From Palsa-965 sp044448685 (GTDB lineage: Bacteria > Bacteroidota > Bacteroidia > Palsa-965), in contig JBIOHC010000014.1 in the NCBI GenBank assembly GCA_044448685.1, forward strand, positions 1 to 64,000: a stretch of DNA of 64,000 nucleotides, given 5' to 3'. Of the stretch, positions 1-10,422 are shown piece by piece; position 1 is the stretch's first letter, and the number at the start of each line of letters is the position of its first letter. The translations under genes were made by a program, and so were the position numbers. The notes under the pieces are model-generated. The model did not search any database. It was not told the origin of the DNA and saw nothing but the letters and a program-made list of their open reading frames with translations.

Positions 1-2951
1 CCTATACTGTTTCCGTGACTCCCAGTTGTGTACTCGCGCCTATAACAGGAACTGTTGTTGTAGCCGGTTCTGCCGGATCACTTACACTGACCAACACACA
101 AACCAATATAACCTGCAATGGGGCCAATAATGGAACAGCAACTGCAAATGCAACAGGTACTGCCCCCTACACCTATTCATGGACCCCGAGCGGAGGAACT
201 GCTGCCACTGCAACCGGACTGGCGCCGGGCACTTATACAGCCACTGTTACCGACCATACCGGATGTTCCGGAACAACAACTGTCACTATTACCCAGCCTC
301 CTGCTATTGTCCTCACCACAAGCTCTACAACAGCAACCTGTTCGGCAGCCGATGGTTCGGCAACGGTGAGTGCAACAGGTGGAACAGGTGCTTATACCTA
401 TTCATGGACACCATCGGGTGCCACTACTGCAACAGCGTCCAACATTGCTTCGGGTACATATAGTATAACGGTTACAGACGCGAATCATTGTACGATGACA
501 ACCACTGTTACGGTACCTAACTCAGGCGGAACAACGGTGAGTGTCACTCAAACGAATGTAAGCTGTAACGGAGGAAGTGACGGAACAGCCACAGCCACCA
601 TTACGGGCGGTACGGCACCATTTACACAAAGCTGGACTCCTTCAGGTGGCACAGCACTCACAGCAACAGGGCTTGCTGCCGGGGCCTATACCATACATGT
701 AACAGACAATACAGGTTGTACGACGACTGCGACCGTTACGATTACCCAACCGACTGCGGTTACATCAACTGTTGCACAGGTCAATGTACTCTGCAACGGA
801 GGAAGTAACGGATCGGCTACCGTTACCCCTGCCGGCGGTAACGGAGGATACACATACCTATGGGCTCCTTCAGGAGGCACAGGTGCAACAGCCTCCAACC
901 TTGCAGCCGGAACATATAATTGCACCATTACCGATTCCAAAGGTTGTACCGGAACAGCTTCTGTGACCATCACACAGCCTGCTGCATTGACGATTACGAC
1001 TTCCGGAGTGGCCGCCACCTGTTTCGGAAAATGCAACGGACAACTCATCTGTATTCCTGCCGGAGGTACAACACCGTATACCTATTCATGGACAACAGGA
1101 TGTACGACAGCAAGCTGTAACAATGTATGTGCAGGGGTTGACAGCATCAAGCTGACCGACGGAAACGGATGTATTGTCCGCGATACAGCTACTGTTCACC
1201 AGCCAGCAGCTCTGGCCATCACAATGAATTCGCATACTGCATACTGCAATCAGAAAGACGGTTCCGCCTGTGCAACGGTTACAGGAGGTACCGGAGCAGA
1301 TACCTATACCTGGAAACCTTCTCCTCCCGGATCAACAACAAACTGTTATACGAATATTGGACCTGGTACCTATACTGTTATTGTGCATGACGGCAATAAT
1401 TGTCCTGACAGCAATACGGTTGTGGTTCCCAATAAACCCGGTGAAACAGTTACTATCCCTACAAGTACTAACCCTACCTGTTTCGGAGGAACGAATGGAT
1501 CAGCGACCGCACTTGCTGCCGGAGGAACAATTGCTTATACGTATAACTGGGCTCCTGCACCGCTTACAGGACAAGGCACTGCCAATGCCGGTGGACTTTC
1601 AGCAGGCACCTATGCAATAACCGTGAAAGACAGCGCAGGATGTACGGCTACGGCTTCTGTCATCATTACACAACCTCCGGCTGTTACTGTTGCTCCAATG
1701 GCTGCAACGACTATCTGTATAGGCCAATGTGCAAACCTTACCGCTTCAGGCGGGGGTGGAACTCCTGGCTATACCTTTACGTGGAGTCTGAATGGAACGG
1801 ATACAATCACACATGTCTGCCCGGTTACCACAACAACTTATACCGTCGTTGCAACAGATAGCAAACTTTGCAACTCCCCTCCGGCTACTGTGACAGTAAC
1901 CGTCAACCCTCCTATTGAAGTTGCCATTTCTCCGGCAAGAACAATTTGTCCGGGCTCATCCGACACACTTCAAATTGTTGCAACAGGAGGAAATGGAACC
2001 TATTCCTATACCTGGAGCCCGGCTGCAGGAATACTTGGCTCATCCACCGTTCCCAATCCAATTGTAAGCCCCGCAGTGCCGACCACCTATACGGTTATTG
2101 TATCCGATAACTGCGGAACACCTACCGATTCCATTACAGTAACCGTCAATCTTTATCCGGCACCGGTGGTTTCCTTCGTTGCGGATGACACATTAGGCTG
2201 TGCACCTTTATGCGCCACATTCACCAGTGTTTCTATTCCGGCCTGCGCTTCCGGCACCTGGAATTTCGGAGACGGTACAACCGGTACAGGTTGTACCAAT
2301 GTTAAACACTGTTATCCCAATGCCGGTACATACAGTATTACAGAGAACATAATTGATATAAACGGCTGTAAAGCCAATACAGCCAAAAACAATTATATTA
2401 CCGTATGGCCCTTACCGGAAGCAGCCTATACGATGAACCCTCAGCCTGCGTTCATCATTGACCCTGTTATTACTTTTACAGATCAATCTGCGGGCTCCGG
2501 ACTAACCTGGCTCTGGAGTTTTGGTGATGTTCCCGGATCTTCTTCCATACTCCAAAATCCTCAATTCACCTATCCGGATACAGGATGCTATGTTACATAC
2601 CTTATCGTTACAAACAGTTTCGGTTGCAAAGATACCGCCACTCACCCTGTTTGTATTAAACCGGAATTTACTTTTTATGCCCCCAACAGTTTCACGCCAA
2701 ACCATGATGGTCTGAATGATACCTGGACTCCGAAAGGAATAGGTATTGATCCTAAAAATTATCACCTGATGATTTATGACCGCTGGGGTAACCAGATCTG
2801 GGAAACAAAAACCTGGGGAGAAGCATGGGATGGTAAGGCAAACGGAGGAAGTGATGTCGCACAGATTGATACCTACGTATGGAGAGTGGTACTTATGGAT
2901 GTTCTTCACATCAAACATATCTTCACAGGACATTGCAATATCATCAAGTAA
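1..2951 (+). CDS. SprB/PKD-repeat surface protein with gliding-type C-terminal sorting domain (5' partial)
   Basis: The frame is already open at base 3, and the first possible start in it is a GTG at 15 lying inside a repeat, so the gene begins upstream of the window. The visible part is about 980 residues. It holds roughly eight SprB-type repeats of about 75-85 residues (signature NxxCNGGxxGxA ... YTYSW ... GTYTxTVTDxxGC), then two PKD-like domains (around residues 720-800, WNFGDGT, and 800-880, WLWSFGD), then a C-terminal domain from about residue 886 (NSFTPNHDGLNDTW ... YDRWGNQIW ... WDGK). That ending is the gliding-motility-associated (type B) signal for type IX secretion, so the protein is expected outside the outer membrane as an adhesin or matrix protein. 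The specific role is unknown. Confidence 0.9.
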   Translation, partial: YTVSVTPSCVLAPITGTVVVAGSAGSLTLTNTQTNITCNGANNGTATANATGTAPYTYSWTPSGGTAATATGLAPGTYTATVTDHTGCSGTTTVTITQPPAIVLTTSSTTATCSAADGSATVSATGGTGAYTYSWTPSGATTATASNIASGTYSITVTDANHCTMTTTVTVPNSGGTTVSVTQTNVSCNGGSDGTATATITGGTAPFTQSWTPSGGTALTATGLAAGAYTIHVTDNTGCTTTATVTITQPTAVTSTVAQVNVLCNGGSNGSATVTPAGGNGGYTYLWAPSGGTGATASNLAAGTYNCTITDSKGCTGTASVTITQPAALTITTSGVAATCFGKCNGQLICIPAGGTTPYTYSWTTGCTTASCNNVCAGVDSIKLTDGNGCIVRDTATVHQPAALAITMNSHTAYCNQKDGSACATVTGGTGADTYTWKPSPPGSTTNCYTNIGPGTYTVIVHDGNNCPDSNTVVVPNKPGETVTIPTSTNPTCFGGTNGSATALAAGGTIAYTYNWAPAPLTGQGTANAGGLSAGTYAITVKDSAGCTATASVIITQPPAVTVAPMAATTICIGQCANLTASGGGGTPGYTFTWSLNGTDTITHVCPVTTTTYTVVATDSKLCNSPPATVTVTVNPPIEVAISPARTICPGSSDTLQIVATGGNGTYSYTWSPAAGILGSSTVPNPIVSPAVPTTYTVIVSDNCGTPTDSITVTVNLYPAPVVSFVADDTLGCAPLCATFTSVSIPACASGTWNFGDGTTGTGCTNVKHCYPNAGTYSITENIIDINGCKANTAKNNYITVWPLPEAAYTMNPQPAFIIDPVITFTDQSAGSGLTWLWSFGDVPGSSSILQNPQFTYPDTGCYVTYLIVTNSFGCKDTATHPVCIKPEFTFYAPNSFTPNHDGLNDTWTPKGIGIDPKNYHLMIYDRWGNQIWETKTWGEAWDGKANGGSDVAQIDTYVWRVVLMDVLHIKHIFTGHCNIIK

Positions 2952-3168
2952 GCTGCTTTTTATCTTAACCCAGTTTTCCTATTTCCGGTCAACTTCCAAT
3001 AATTATTCCAAATTTGCTTGCTTTCCCACCCGGACAAGTGTAGCTTTGCTTTTCATACTTAAGCAGCAACACATCAGACACTACTGAATACCTGTATTAA
3101 TCAATAGAAATACTGTGAACAGGAAGATGGCAGATAACCCTGTACCGACTTCCAGTTAATTATACTCA

Positions 3169-4710
3169 ATGAAGAGCTCTGACGATCTGTTTCAACTGAT
3201 TAAGTCCTTAACCCGCAACGAAAAAGGCTACTTTAAAAAAGCAGCGGGCATGCACGTAATCGGAACACAAAATAATTATGTCCGGCTTTTTGATGCCATT
3301 GATGCACAACTTGAATATGATGAACAGAAACTGATTCATCATTTTAAAGGAGAGACATTCATACAGCATCTGCCTTCTGAAAAAATTTACCTCTATAACC
3401 TCCTTCTTAAAAGCCTTAAAGAATATCATTCCGGAATTTCTATTGAAGCTGAACTTAACGGAATGCTTCATTCTGTTGAAATACTGTTTGATAAGGGTCT
3501 TTTTAAAGCATGCAACAAACTGCTGAAAAAGGCAGAGAAGATTGCCATCCATTATGAAAAACAGCTTATTCTGCTGCGTATATACGACTGGGAAGCAGTA
3601 GTATACAGGGCTCTGCCGGACATGGAAGAGTTAAAAAAGCATCTGGATGAAAAAGGCGGTGATATTGAACGTCTCATTAGTCAGTACCAGGAGTACATTT
3701 TCTGCAAGACACTTGATGACAAGATATTCTACACGCTTAAGACAGTCGGATTTCCCCGCAATAAACAGGATAAACTGATCTACGAAAAGATCATGAAACA
3801 TCCTCTGCTCAGGGAAGACAATTTACCGGAAGGTTTTTTAAGCCAATATTATTATCTCAGTGCCAAAAATATGCATTCGGAGGCCTTCGGCGAATCCGCC
3901 ATGACCTATGAATTCAGAAAGAGTTTGGTAGAACATGTCGAAAAATTTCCTCACCTGCTCAAAGACAATCTGATCCTGTATGTCAGAGCGCTTAATAACC
4001 TGGTCAATATACAGGACGAGCTTCATTATTTCGACGAAATGGAGCAAAGCCTGCAGAAGTTCAATCAGATCCAGACCAAGTCGCCTACCATTGAATCACG
4101 CATTTTCGCTTATTCCTATGCACTCAAAGTGGCCAGGGCTATTGAAAGCGGAGATTTTGAGACCTGTGTAAAATTCCTTCCCGAAATAGAAGCCGGAATC
4201 CGAAAGTATGGATCCCTCCTCCACAAGGAATTTATATTGGGTTTCAGCTATAACATCTTTTACGGGTATTTCGGCGCCGGCGATTACCGGAATTCCCTCA
4301 AATGGATGAATATCCTGTTGAATAACGATACCTTCATCACAACACGCCCGGATGTTTACAGATTCGCGATGATCATGAACCTGATATTGCATTTTGAATT
4401 GAAAAATCATGAACTCCTCTCCTATAACATTCGTTCTACCTATCGTTCATTTCTCAAGCATCGGAAGTTATACAGGTTTGAATCACTGATGCTGGATTTT
4501 ATCCTCCGCTCCGCCAAGTTCAATACAGCCACTGACCTGCGCCAGGGTTTTATAGCCCTGAAAGAAGAAGTCATCAAATTGCAGGAAGACCCTTTCGAAA
4601 GTCAGGTATTGAGCTTTTTTGACATTATTTCCTGGCTGGAAAGCAAGATTTCCCAAAAAAGCTTTGCCGAAATTATCCGGTCCAAAGCTATGTTAAGATC
4701 GAACCAGTAA
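3169..4710 (+). CDS. Cytoplasmic helical-repeat protein of unknown function
   Basis: This 513-residue protein has no signal peptide or membrane segment and is almost entirely predictable as amphipathic helices, as in TPR-like solenoids. Its N-terminus (LFQLIKSLTRNEKGYFKK) resembles a family of Bacteroidota hypothetical proteins that I recall but cannot name. No catalytic motif is visible. It follows the SprB-repeat gene after about 215 bp, in which I see no gene and no clear terminator, and precedes the WG-repeat gene by 150 bp. ATG is taken as the start because the conserved-looking block begins directly after it. A scaffold or protein-binding role is only an inference from the fold type. 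Confidence 0.8.
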   Translation: MKSSDDLFQLIKSLTRNEKGYFKKAAGMHVIGTQNNYVRLFDAIDAQLEYDEQKLIHHFKGETFIQHLPSEKIYLYNLLLKSLKEYHSGISIEAELNGMLHSVEILFDKGLFKACNKLLKKAEKIAIHYEKQLILLRIYDWEAVVYRALPDMEELKKHLDEKGGDIERLISQYQEYIFCKTLDDKIFYTLKTVGFPRNKQDKLIYEKIMKHPLLREDNLPEGFLSQYYYLSAKNMHSEAFGESAMTYEFRKSLVEHVEKFPHLLKDNLILYVRALNNLVNIQDELHYFDEMEQSLQKFNQIQTKSPTIESRIFAYSYALKVARAIESGDFETCVKFLPEIEAGIRKYGSLLHKEFILGFSYNIFYGYFGAGDYRNSLKWMNILLNNDTFITTRPDVYRFAMIMNLILHFELKNHELLSYNIRSTYRSFLKHRKLYRFESLMLDFILRSAKFNTATDLRQGFIALKEEVIKLQEDPFESQVLSFFDIISWLESKISQKSFAEIIRSKAMLRSNQ

Positions 4711-4859
4711 GCCGTTCGACTTCCAAGGATATTTCGTTTTTGGTTTGTTCCCTCAATTCTTACAGGATAACTTTATCATAGTAAAGTACGTATTATGCTT
4801 CTATGAATTTGTACTGTTTTGATTATTGATTACCCTTTGTTTTTCCAACAACCAAACCT

Positions 4860-5552
4860 ATGAGCAAATCCCTGTTTACACTGCCTTTGTATTTCATGGC
4901 AGTATTTCTTTGCCAGGCCCAGGCTCCTGTCAAGTACTATGAAAACGGCAAGTGCGGCTATAAGTCTGCCGGCGGAAAAGTAATAGTTCAGGCAAAATAT
5001 TTCGCTGGCAGTGACTTCAGTGAAGGCCTGGCCATTGTCATGGAGGGAAACAAAAGAGGTTATATCGATGAAAAAGGAGAGCTGGTGATCCCTTGCCAGT
5101 TCGATGATGCCACCTTATTTAAAAATGGTATAGCCTGTGTTGCCAAAGGTCCTAACTACGGATACATTGATACAAAAGGAGCCTATACCCTGCCCCTTAA
5201 ATATGAATTTGCAGATGCCTTCTATGATGGCCTGGCCCGTGTAAAACAAGGCGGAAAATTCGGTTTTATTGATAGTCATGGTATACTCATCATCCCTTGT
5301 ACACTGGATGATGCAACGAATTTTTCCGAATCGCTCGCCGCGATTAAAATACAAGGTAAATGGGGGTTCCTGAATACAAAAGGGGAAACCGTCATTTCTG
5401 CCCAGTATCGTGCCGCATCTTCCTTCCAGAAAGGCGAAGCCCATGTACTCAAAGGCAATGAAAGTATCATCATCAATAAACACGGAAAATTTATCAAAGA
5501 TGATCCGATTGATGAAGAAGAAAAAAGAGAACGCGGGGGCAGGAAAAATTAA
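4860..5552 (+). CDS. Secreted WG-repeat protein
   Basis: A 230-residue protein with an N-terminal signal peptide (about residues 1-22, ending in QAQA). Six or so WG-type repeats of about 23 residues follow (patterns such as KRGYIDEKGELVIPCQFDDA, NYGYIDTKGAYTLPLKYEFA, KWGFLNTKGETVISAQY). WG repeats form a beta-rich extended fold of poorly known function and are frequent in Bacteroidota secreted proteins. The C-terminal tail is highly charged (EEEKRERGGRK). There is no sorting domain of type A or B, so it is probably periplasmic or surface associated. The next gene starts only 26 bp after the stop, which suggests cotranscription with the kelch/PKD giant. Confidence 0.88.
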   Translation: MSKSLFTLPLYFMAVFLCQAQAPVKYYENGKCGYKSAGGKVIVQAKYFAGSDFSEGLAIVMEGNKRGYIDEKGELVIPCQFDDATLFKNGIACVAKGPNYGYIDTKGAYTLPLKYEFADAFYDGLARVKQGGKFGFIDSHGILIIPCTLDDATNFSESLAAIKIQGKWGFLNTKGETVISAQYRAASSFQKGEAHVLKGNESIIINKHGKFIKDDPIDEEEKRERGGRKN

Positions 5553-5578
5553 GCACTTACATACAAACAGGAAGAAAG

Positions 5579-8500
5579 ATGAGAAGATTGATACATAGTG
5601 TGCAGATTGCTTTTGTTTTCTTATGCCTTATTACGTTTCATGGCATACATGCACAAAGCAATCAGTGGGCCTGGATGACAGGAAGCAATACCCCCAACAG
5701 CGCCGGAAATTACGGGGCCATGGGTTTTGCTTCGGCAAGTAATGAACCTCCTGCACGCTATGCGGCCAATGTGTGGACCGATAACAATGGTAAATTCTGG
5801 ATGTTCGGGGGCTATGAAACCACCGGACCAAACCGGTTCAATGACCTCTGGATGTTTGATCCCACCACCAATATGTGGACCTGGATGAACGGGCCGAATA
5901 CTCCCAACAATACCCCAACCTGGGGAACACAGGGTGTTCCCGCTCCGGGCAATAACCCTGGCTATCGCCAATATGGAGGCGTTACCTGGTGTGATAAAAA
6001 TAATAACCTCTGGCTCTTCGCTGGATTCGGCGGCACAGGAGCCTATGCTGATTTATGGGAATACCTTCCGTCCCTCAATGAATGGGTATGGATGAAAGGC
6101 CCAAATACCAACTTTCCGGGTGGTTCATATGGCACACAAGGTGTTGCTGCCCCTTCCAATTACCCAAGCTACAGATTTGAATGTGCTTCTTCCTGGGTGG
6201 ATGCTGCCGGAGACTTATGGTTTTTCGGTGGCCAGGGCAATGGTTTATTTAATGATTTGTGGAGGTTTAATATTGCCAGCAATAACTGGACCTGGATGAG
6301 CGGAAGTCAGTTTAATTATCCTGCCGGAAGCTATGGAACGAAAGGTGTTGCATCACCCTCCAACTCCCCTCCCGGAAGGATGTGTCATACCAGCTGGCTT
6401 GACCAGGCCGGTAATTTCTGGATTTTCGGAGGAAATGATTCCAGCTTTTTTTCTCCGGGCACAGGAATGCTGAATGACTTGTGGAAATATGACCCTGTGG
6501 CCAATATGTGGACATGGATGAGTGGATCCAATGCAATCAATCAACCCGGTGTATATGGTACTTCCTGTACACCGGATGTTAATAATATTCCAAGCGGCCG
6601 TATTGAAACCCGTTCCTGCTGGACAGATCATTGTGGCAACTTCTGGATGTTCGGTGGAGGTGATGATATCAAAGGACAAAAGGGCCGGAATGATTTATGG
6701 ACCTACAATCCGAATACGAATCAATGGGCCTGGGTGAACGGAGCGAGTACGCTCAACCAGGCTGCTGTATATGGTTCCGTGACAGTGCCTGCTGCCGCAA
6801 ACCATCCCGGTGCCCGGATGGGGTCGGTGTGTTGGATCGGTAAAACAGGATTATATATGTTCGGAGGCGGTGCCTTCGCAGGTCCAAGCTATTTCAGTGA
6901 TATGTGGAAATATTATCCGGATAAGTCCACCCCAAATTTCTCACCAAGCCCTCTTTCCGGTTGTACTCCCCTGACTGTGACCTGTACCAATACAACTGTT
7001 CAGAATTGCGGATCAACCGGAGTATATTCCTGGAACTTCGGAGATCCCGCCTCAGGCGTATTGAACACCTCCACTTCTTATAACGGAACACATACTTACA
7101 ACACTTCCGGAACTTATACCATCAAGATGGTGATCTCAAACTGCTTCGGCCTTAAGGACTCCATCACAAAAACAGTTACAGCCGGAGCAGGAATTACCGC
7201 CACAGCAACCAACACCCCTTCCAACTGTGCTCCGGCTGCAGGAACTGCTACCGGAACACCAACCAGCGGAACTGGTCCTTATACCTATTCCTGGTCCAAT
7301 ACAGCTACCACACAAACTATTACTAACCTTGCTCCCGGTGTATACACAGTAGTCATTACAGATGCCTCCGGATGCTCCGTTACAAAAACGGATACTGTTA
7401 AAGCCGGAGCCTCCCCGCCTGCAACATCTGCTATTTCCGGTACAAGCCCTGTTTGTGCGGGTACAGGAGGCGTGGTATTCAGTGTCACGAATACTCCCGG
7501 TTCAACATATAACTGGACGGTTCCGGGCGGAGCAACGATTACTGCCGGACAGGGTACGAATTCCATCACCGTAACTTTTGGTGCTACCGGCGGAACTGTA
7601 TCCGTCACAGAAACCAATGTGTGCGGTCCGGGCACTCCTGTCAACTTCACGGAAGTAGTCAATACCATTCCAACCAGTTCGGCAATAACAGGAACTTCTC
7701 CTGTATGTGCCGGTGCCACGGGAGTCGTTTTCAGTGTTACAAACCATCCGGGCAATACATATAACTGGACTGTACCCGGAGGTGCTTCCATCACCTCCGG
7801 ACAAGGAACCAATTCAATCACCGTTACTTTCGGATCAACCGGTGGAACTGTCACGTGCACGGAATCGGACGGATGCGGAGCCGGAACACCTGTCACATTC
7901 AATGTAACCATTACTCCCCTGCCCGTCACATCTGCCATTACGGGGCCATCACCTGTATGCCCCGGCGCCGTTGGAATGATTTACAGTGTAACCAATAATC
8001 CAGGCTCAACCTATAACTGGACAGTACCGGGTGGAGCAAGTATCACTGCCGGACAAGGAACAAATTCCATTACTGTTACATTCGGAGCTTCAGGGGGAAC
8101 AATTACATGTACGCAAACAAATTCCTGCGGAAGCGCTACTCCGGTTACATTCAACGTAACAACCAGTCCCACTCCGGTCACTTCGGCTATAACAGGAACA
8201 TCACCTGTCTGCCCGGGCGCAACAGGAATTGTTTACAGTGTTACCAACACACCCGGCTCAACGTATAACTGGACAGTTCCAGGAGGGGCCAGTATCACTG
8301 CAGGGCAAGGTACAAATTCAATCACCGTCAGTTTTGGTGCATCAGGAGGAACTATAACCTGTACTGAAACGAGTGCATGCGGAAGCGGAGCTCCTGTCAC
8401 CTTTAACGTAACGCTTGGCACCACTCCTGTTACACCAGCCATTACCGGAACAAGTCCGGTTTGCCCGGGTGCAACAGGAGTTGTATACAGTGTCACCAAC

Positions 8501-10405
8501 AACCCCGGTTCAACGTATAACTGGACTGTCCCTGCCGGAGCAACCATCACTTCCGGACAAGGCACCAATTCCATTACAGTCAGTTTCGGGGCATCAGGCG
8601 GAACTATCTCCTGTACACAAACAAGCGCGTGCGGAACAAGTGCCCCGGTAACCTTCAACGTAGTCACCAGCACCCTTCCTGTTACTTCTTCCATAACAGG
8701 AACAAATCCGGTCTGTCCCGGTGCAACAGGAATTGTGTATTCTGTAACAAATAATCCCGGCTCAACCTATGCGTGGACCGTGCCTGCCGGAGCTACCATC
8801 ACTTCCGGGCAAGGCACAAATTCTATCACAGTCAGTTTCGGGGCCACTGCCGGCACCATCACATGTACACAGACAAGTACTTGTGGAAACAGTGCACCGG
8901 TTTCTATCAATGTCACAACCAGTCCGGCACCTGTCACTTCATCGATCACCGGAACAAGCCCGGTATGTCCGGGAGCTTCCGGAATAGTATACAGTGTCAC
9001 CAATTCACCCGGTTCGACCTATAACTGGAATGTACCTGCAGGAGCAAGCATCACTTCCGGACAGGGAACCAATTCTATCACTGTCACATTCGGGGCTTCA
9101 GGAGGCACTGTCTCCTGTACAGAAACGAATAGCTGCGGAACAGGAACACCGGTAACCTTTAACGTAGCCACAAGTCCGACACCGGTCACCTCAGCCATTA
9201 CAGGCACCAGTCCGCTTTGTCCGAATGCCACTGGCATTGTGTTCAGCGTAACGAACACCGCCGGATCAACCTATAACTGGACTGTTCCTGCAGGTGCCAG
9301 TATTACATCCGGACAAGGAACAAATTCCATCGCTGTAACTTTCGGAAACAGCGGAGGTACTGTTACCGTTACAGAAACAAATTCCTGTGGCAACGGAACA
9401 CCTGTCACCTTTAATGTTGTGATGGGCTCTAATCCTGTTACTTCGGCCATTACAGGACCTGCATCAATTTGTGTAGGAGCTACCGGCCAGGTATTCAGTG
9501 TAACAAATACTCCGGGTTCGACCTATAGCTGGACTGTACCGGCAGGCTCTTCCATTACTTCTGGCCAGGGCAGTAATTCAATCACCGTCAATTGCGGCCC
9601 AACGGGTGGTACAGTGAGCTGTACCGAAACAAATTCCTGTGGATCCGATATGGTCACATCCTCTTTTACCATTCTCCCTCTTCCTGTGGCAACCATCACC
9701 GGAGGCACTGTTCTGTGTTCCGGAGATACCGTGCTGCTTAATGCGAGCGGAGGAGGTACTTATTCCTGGAGTAATTCAGCCACCACTGCTTCTATTCATG
9801 TAACAACTCCGGGCACCTATTCTGTCACTGTCAGCAATGCATGCGGCAGCGCTACTGCATCAACAGTTGTAACAGGAAGTACGGTTGTATCACATTTCAC
9901 AACCGACAGCTTGTCGGGTTATGTCCCGTTGAATGTGCATTTCACCAATAACAGCTCCTCCAATGTTACAACCTGGACCTGGAATTTCGGTGACGGAGGT
10001 ACGGGAACAGGTCCTGATCCGAGCCATGTGTATAATACTGCCGGTACGTATACGGCTGTGCTTATCGTTACCGATGCCAACGGATGCACCAGCAAATACG
10101 ATGTGATCATTCATGTCAGTGATGTCAACTCCTTCATCAGTGTACCCAACGTGTTTACGCCCAATGATGACGGATACAATGATGTATTGTATGTTCAGAA
10201 CCGGGGCATAGCTACATTTGACATGAAGATTTATGACCGCTGGGGTGTATTGCTGAATGAATTTACAAACCCTTCACAGGGCTGGGACGGCCGTACTACA
10301 GGCGGAGTTCGGGTCACCGACGGAACCTACTATTACTTGCTTATTGCTACGGGCGCAGATGGAAAGCAATTCAATCAGCACGGATATATAAGCTTATTAA
10401 AATAA
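5579..10405 (+). CDS. Giant kelch + PKD-like repeat surface protein with type B T9SS sorting domain
   Basis: 1608 residues with a signal peptide (about residues 1-25, ending FHGIHAQ). Residues 30-445 carry about six kelch-type blades, each with WMFGG ... NDLWMFDP ... WTWMNG motifs. A PKD domain (WNFGDP) lies near 450-545, a SprB-like unit near 546-616, and nine tandem PKD-like units of 84 residues at about 617-1373 (signature SPVCPGATG ... STYNWTVPAGA ... SGQGTNSITV). Another PKD domain (WNFGDGG) lies near 1438-1510 and a gliding-type C-terminal domain (NVFTPNDDGYNDV ... YDRWGV) at about 1518-1608. The architecture predicts export by the type IX system to the cell surface. A sugar- or protein-binding role for the propeller is inference; no enzyme motif is seen. 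It is probably in an operon with the WG-repeat gene. Confidence 0.92.
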   Translation: MRRLIHSVQIAFVFLCLITFHGIHAQSNQWAWMTGSNTPNSAGNYGAMGFASASNEPPARYAANVWTDNNGKFWMFGGYETTGPNRFNDLWMFDPTTNMWTWMNGPNTPNNTPTWGTQGVPAPGNNPGYRQYGGVTWCDKNNNLWLFAGFGGTGAYADLWEYLPSLNEWVWMKGPNTNFPGGSYGTQGVAAPSNYPSYRFECASSWVDAAGDLWFFGGQGNGLFNDLWRFNIASNNWTWMSGSQFNYPAGSYGTKGVASPSNSPPGRMCHTSWLDQAGNFWIFGGNDSSFFSPGTGMLNDLWKYDPVANMWTWMSGSNAINQPGVYGTSCTPDVNNIPSGRIETRSCWTDHCGNFWMFGGGDDIKGQKGRNDLWTYNPNTNQWAWVNGASTLNQAAVYGSVTVPAAANHPGARMGSVCWIGKTGLYMFGGGAFAGPSYFSDMWKYYPDKSTPNFSPSPLSGCTPLTVTCTNTTVQNCGSTGVYSWNFGDPASGVLNTSTSYNGTHTYNTSGTYTIKMVISNCFGLKDSITKTVTAGAGITATATNTPSNCAPAAGTATGTPTSGTGPYTYSWSNTATTQTITNLAPGVYTVVITDASGCSVTKTDTVKAGASPPATSAISGTSPVCAGTGGVVFSVTNTPGSTYNWTVPGGATITAGQGTNSITVTFGATGGTVSVTETNVCGPGTPVNFTEVVNTIPTSSAITGTSPVCAGATGVVFSVTNHPGNTYNWTVPGGASITSGQGTNSITVTFGSTGGTVTCTESDGCGAGTPVTFNVTITPLPVTSAITGPSPVCPGAVGMIYSVTNNPGSTYNWTVPGGASITAGQGTNSITVTFGASGGTITCTQTNSCGSATPVTFNVTTSPTPVTSAITGTSPVCPGATGIVYSVTNTPGSTYNWTVPGGASITAGQGTNSITVSFGASGGTITCTETSACGSGAPVTFNVTLGTTPVTPAITGTSPVCPGATGVVYSVTNNPGSTYNWTVPAGATITSGQGTNSITVSFGASGGTISCTQTSACGTSAPVTFNVVTSTLPVTSSITGTNPVCPGATGIVYSVTNNPGSTYAWTVPAGATITSGQGTNSITVSFGATAGTITCTQTSTCGNSAPVSINVTTSPAPVTSSITGTSPVCPGASGIVYSVTNSPGSTYNWNVPAGASITSGQGTNSITVTFGASGGTVSCTETNSCGTGTPVTFNVATSPTPVTSAITGTSPLCPNATGIVFSVTNTAGSTYNWTVPAGASITSGQGTNSIAVTFGNSGGTVTVTETNSCGNGTPVTFNVVMGSNPVTSAITGPASICVGATGQVFSVTNTPGSTYSWTVPAGSSITSGQGSNSITVNCGPTGGTVSCTETNSCGSDMVTSSFTILPLPVATITGGTVLCSGDTVLLNASGGGTYSWSNSATTASIHVTTPGTYSVTVSNACGSATASTVVTGSTVVSHFTTDSLSGYVPLNVHFTNNSSSNVTTWTWNFGDGGTGTGPDPSHVYNTAGTYTAVLIVTDANGCTSKYDVIIHVSDVNSFISVPNVFTPNDDGYNDVLYVQNRGIATFDMKIYDRWGVLLNEFTNPSQGWDGRTTGGVRVTDGTYYYLLIATGADGKQFNQHGYISLLK
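7429..9697 (+). repeat. Nine tandem 252-bp coding repeats (PKD-like domains)
   Basis: Inside the kelch/PKD giant, nine units start about every 252 bp (near 7429, 7681, 7933, 8185, 8437, 8689, 8941, 9193 and 9445). Protein units are very similar, particularly in the SPVCPGATG and STYNWTVP blocks, whereas third codon positions differ between copies. This indicates old duplications under protein-level selection rather than a recent expansion. Confidence 0.85.
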
Positions 10406-10422
10406 AGCTGAGGGGGAAGGAA

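Noticed and set aside
686..1048. Long antisense frames within the SprB- and PKD-like repeats (also 7285-7938, 8233-8694)
   Set aside because: They mirror the codon bias of Thr/Ala/Gly-rich repeats on the other strand and carry repetitive Val/Pro sequence typical of shadows.
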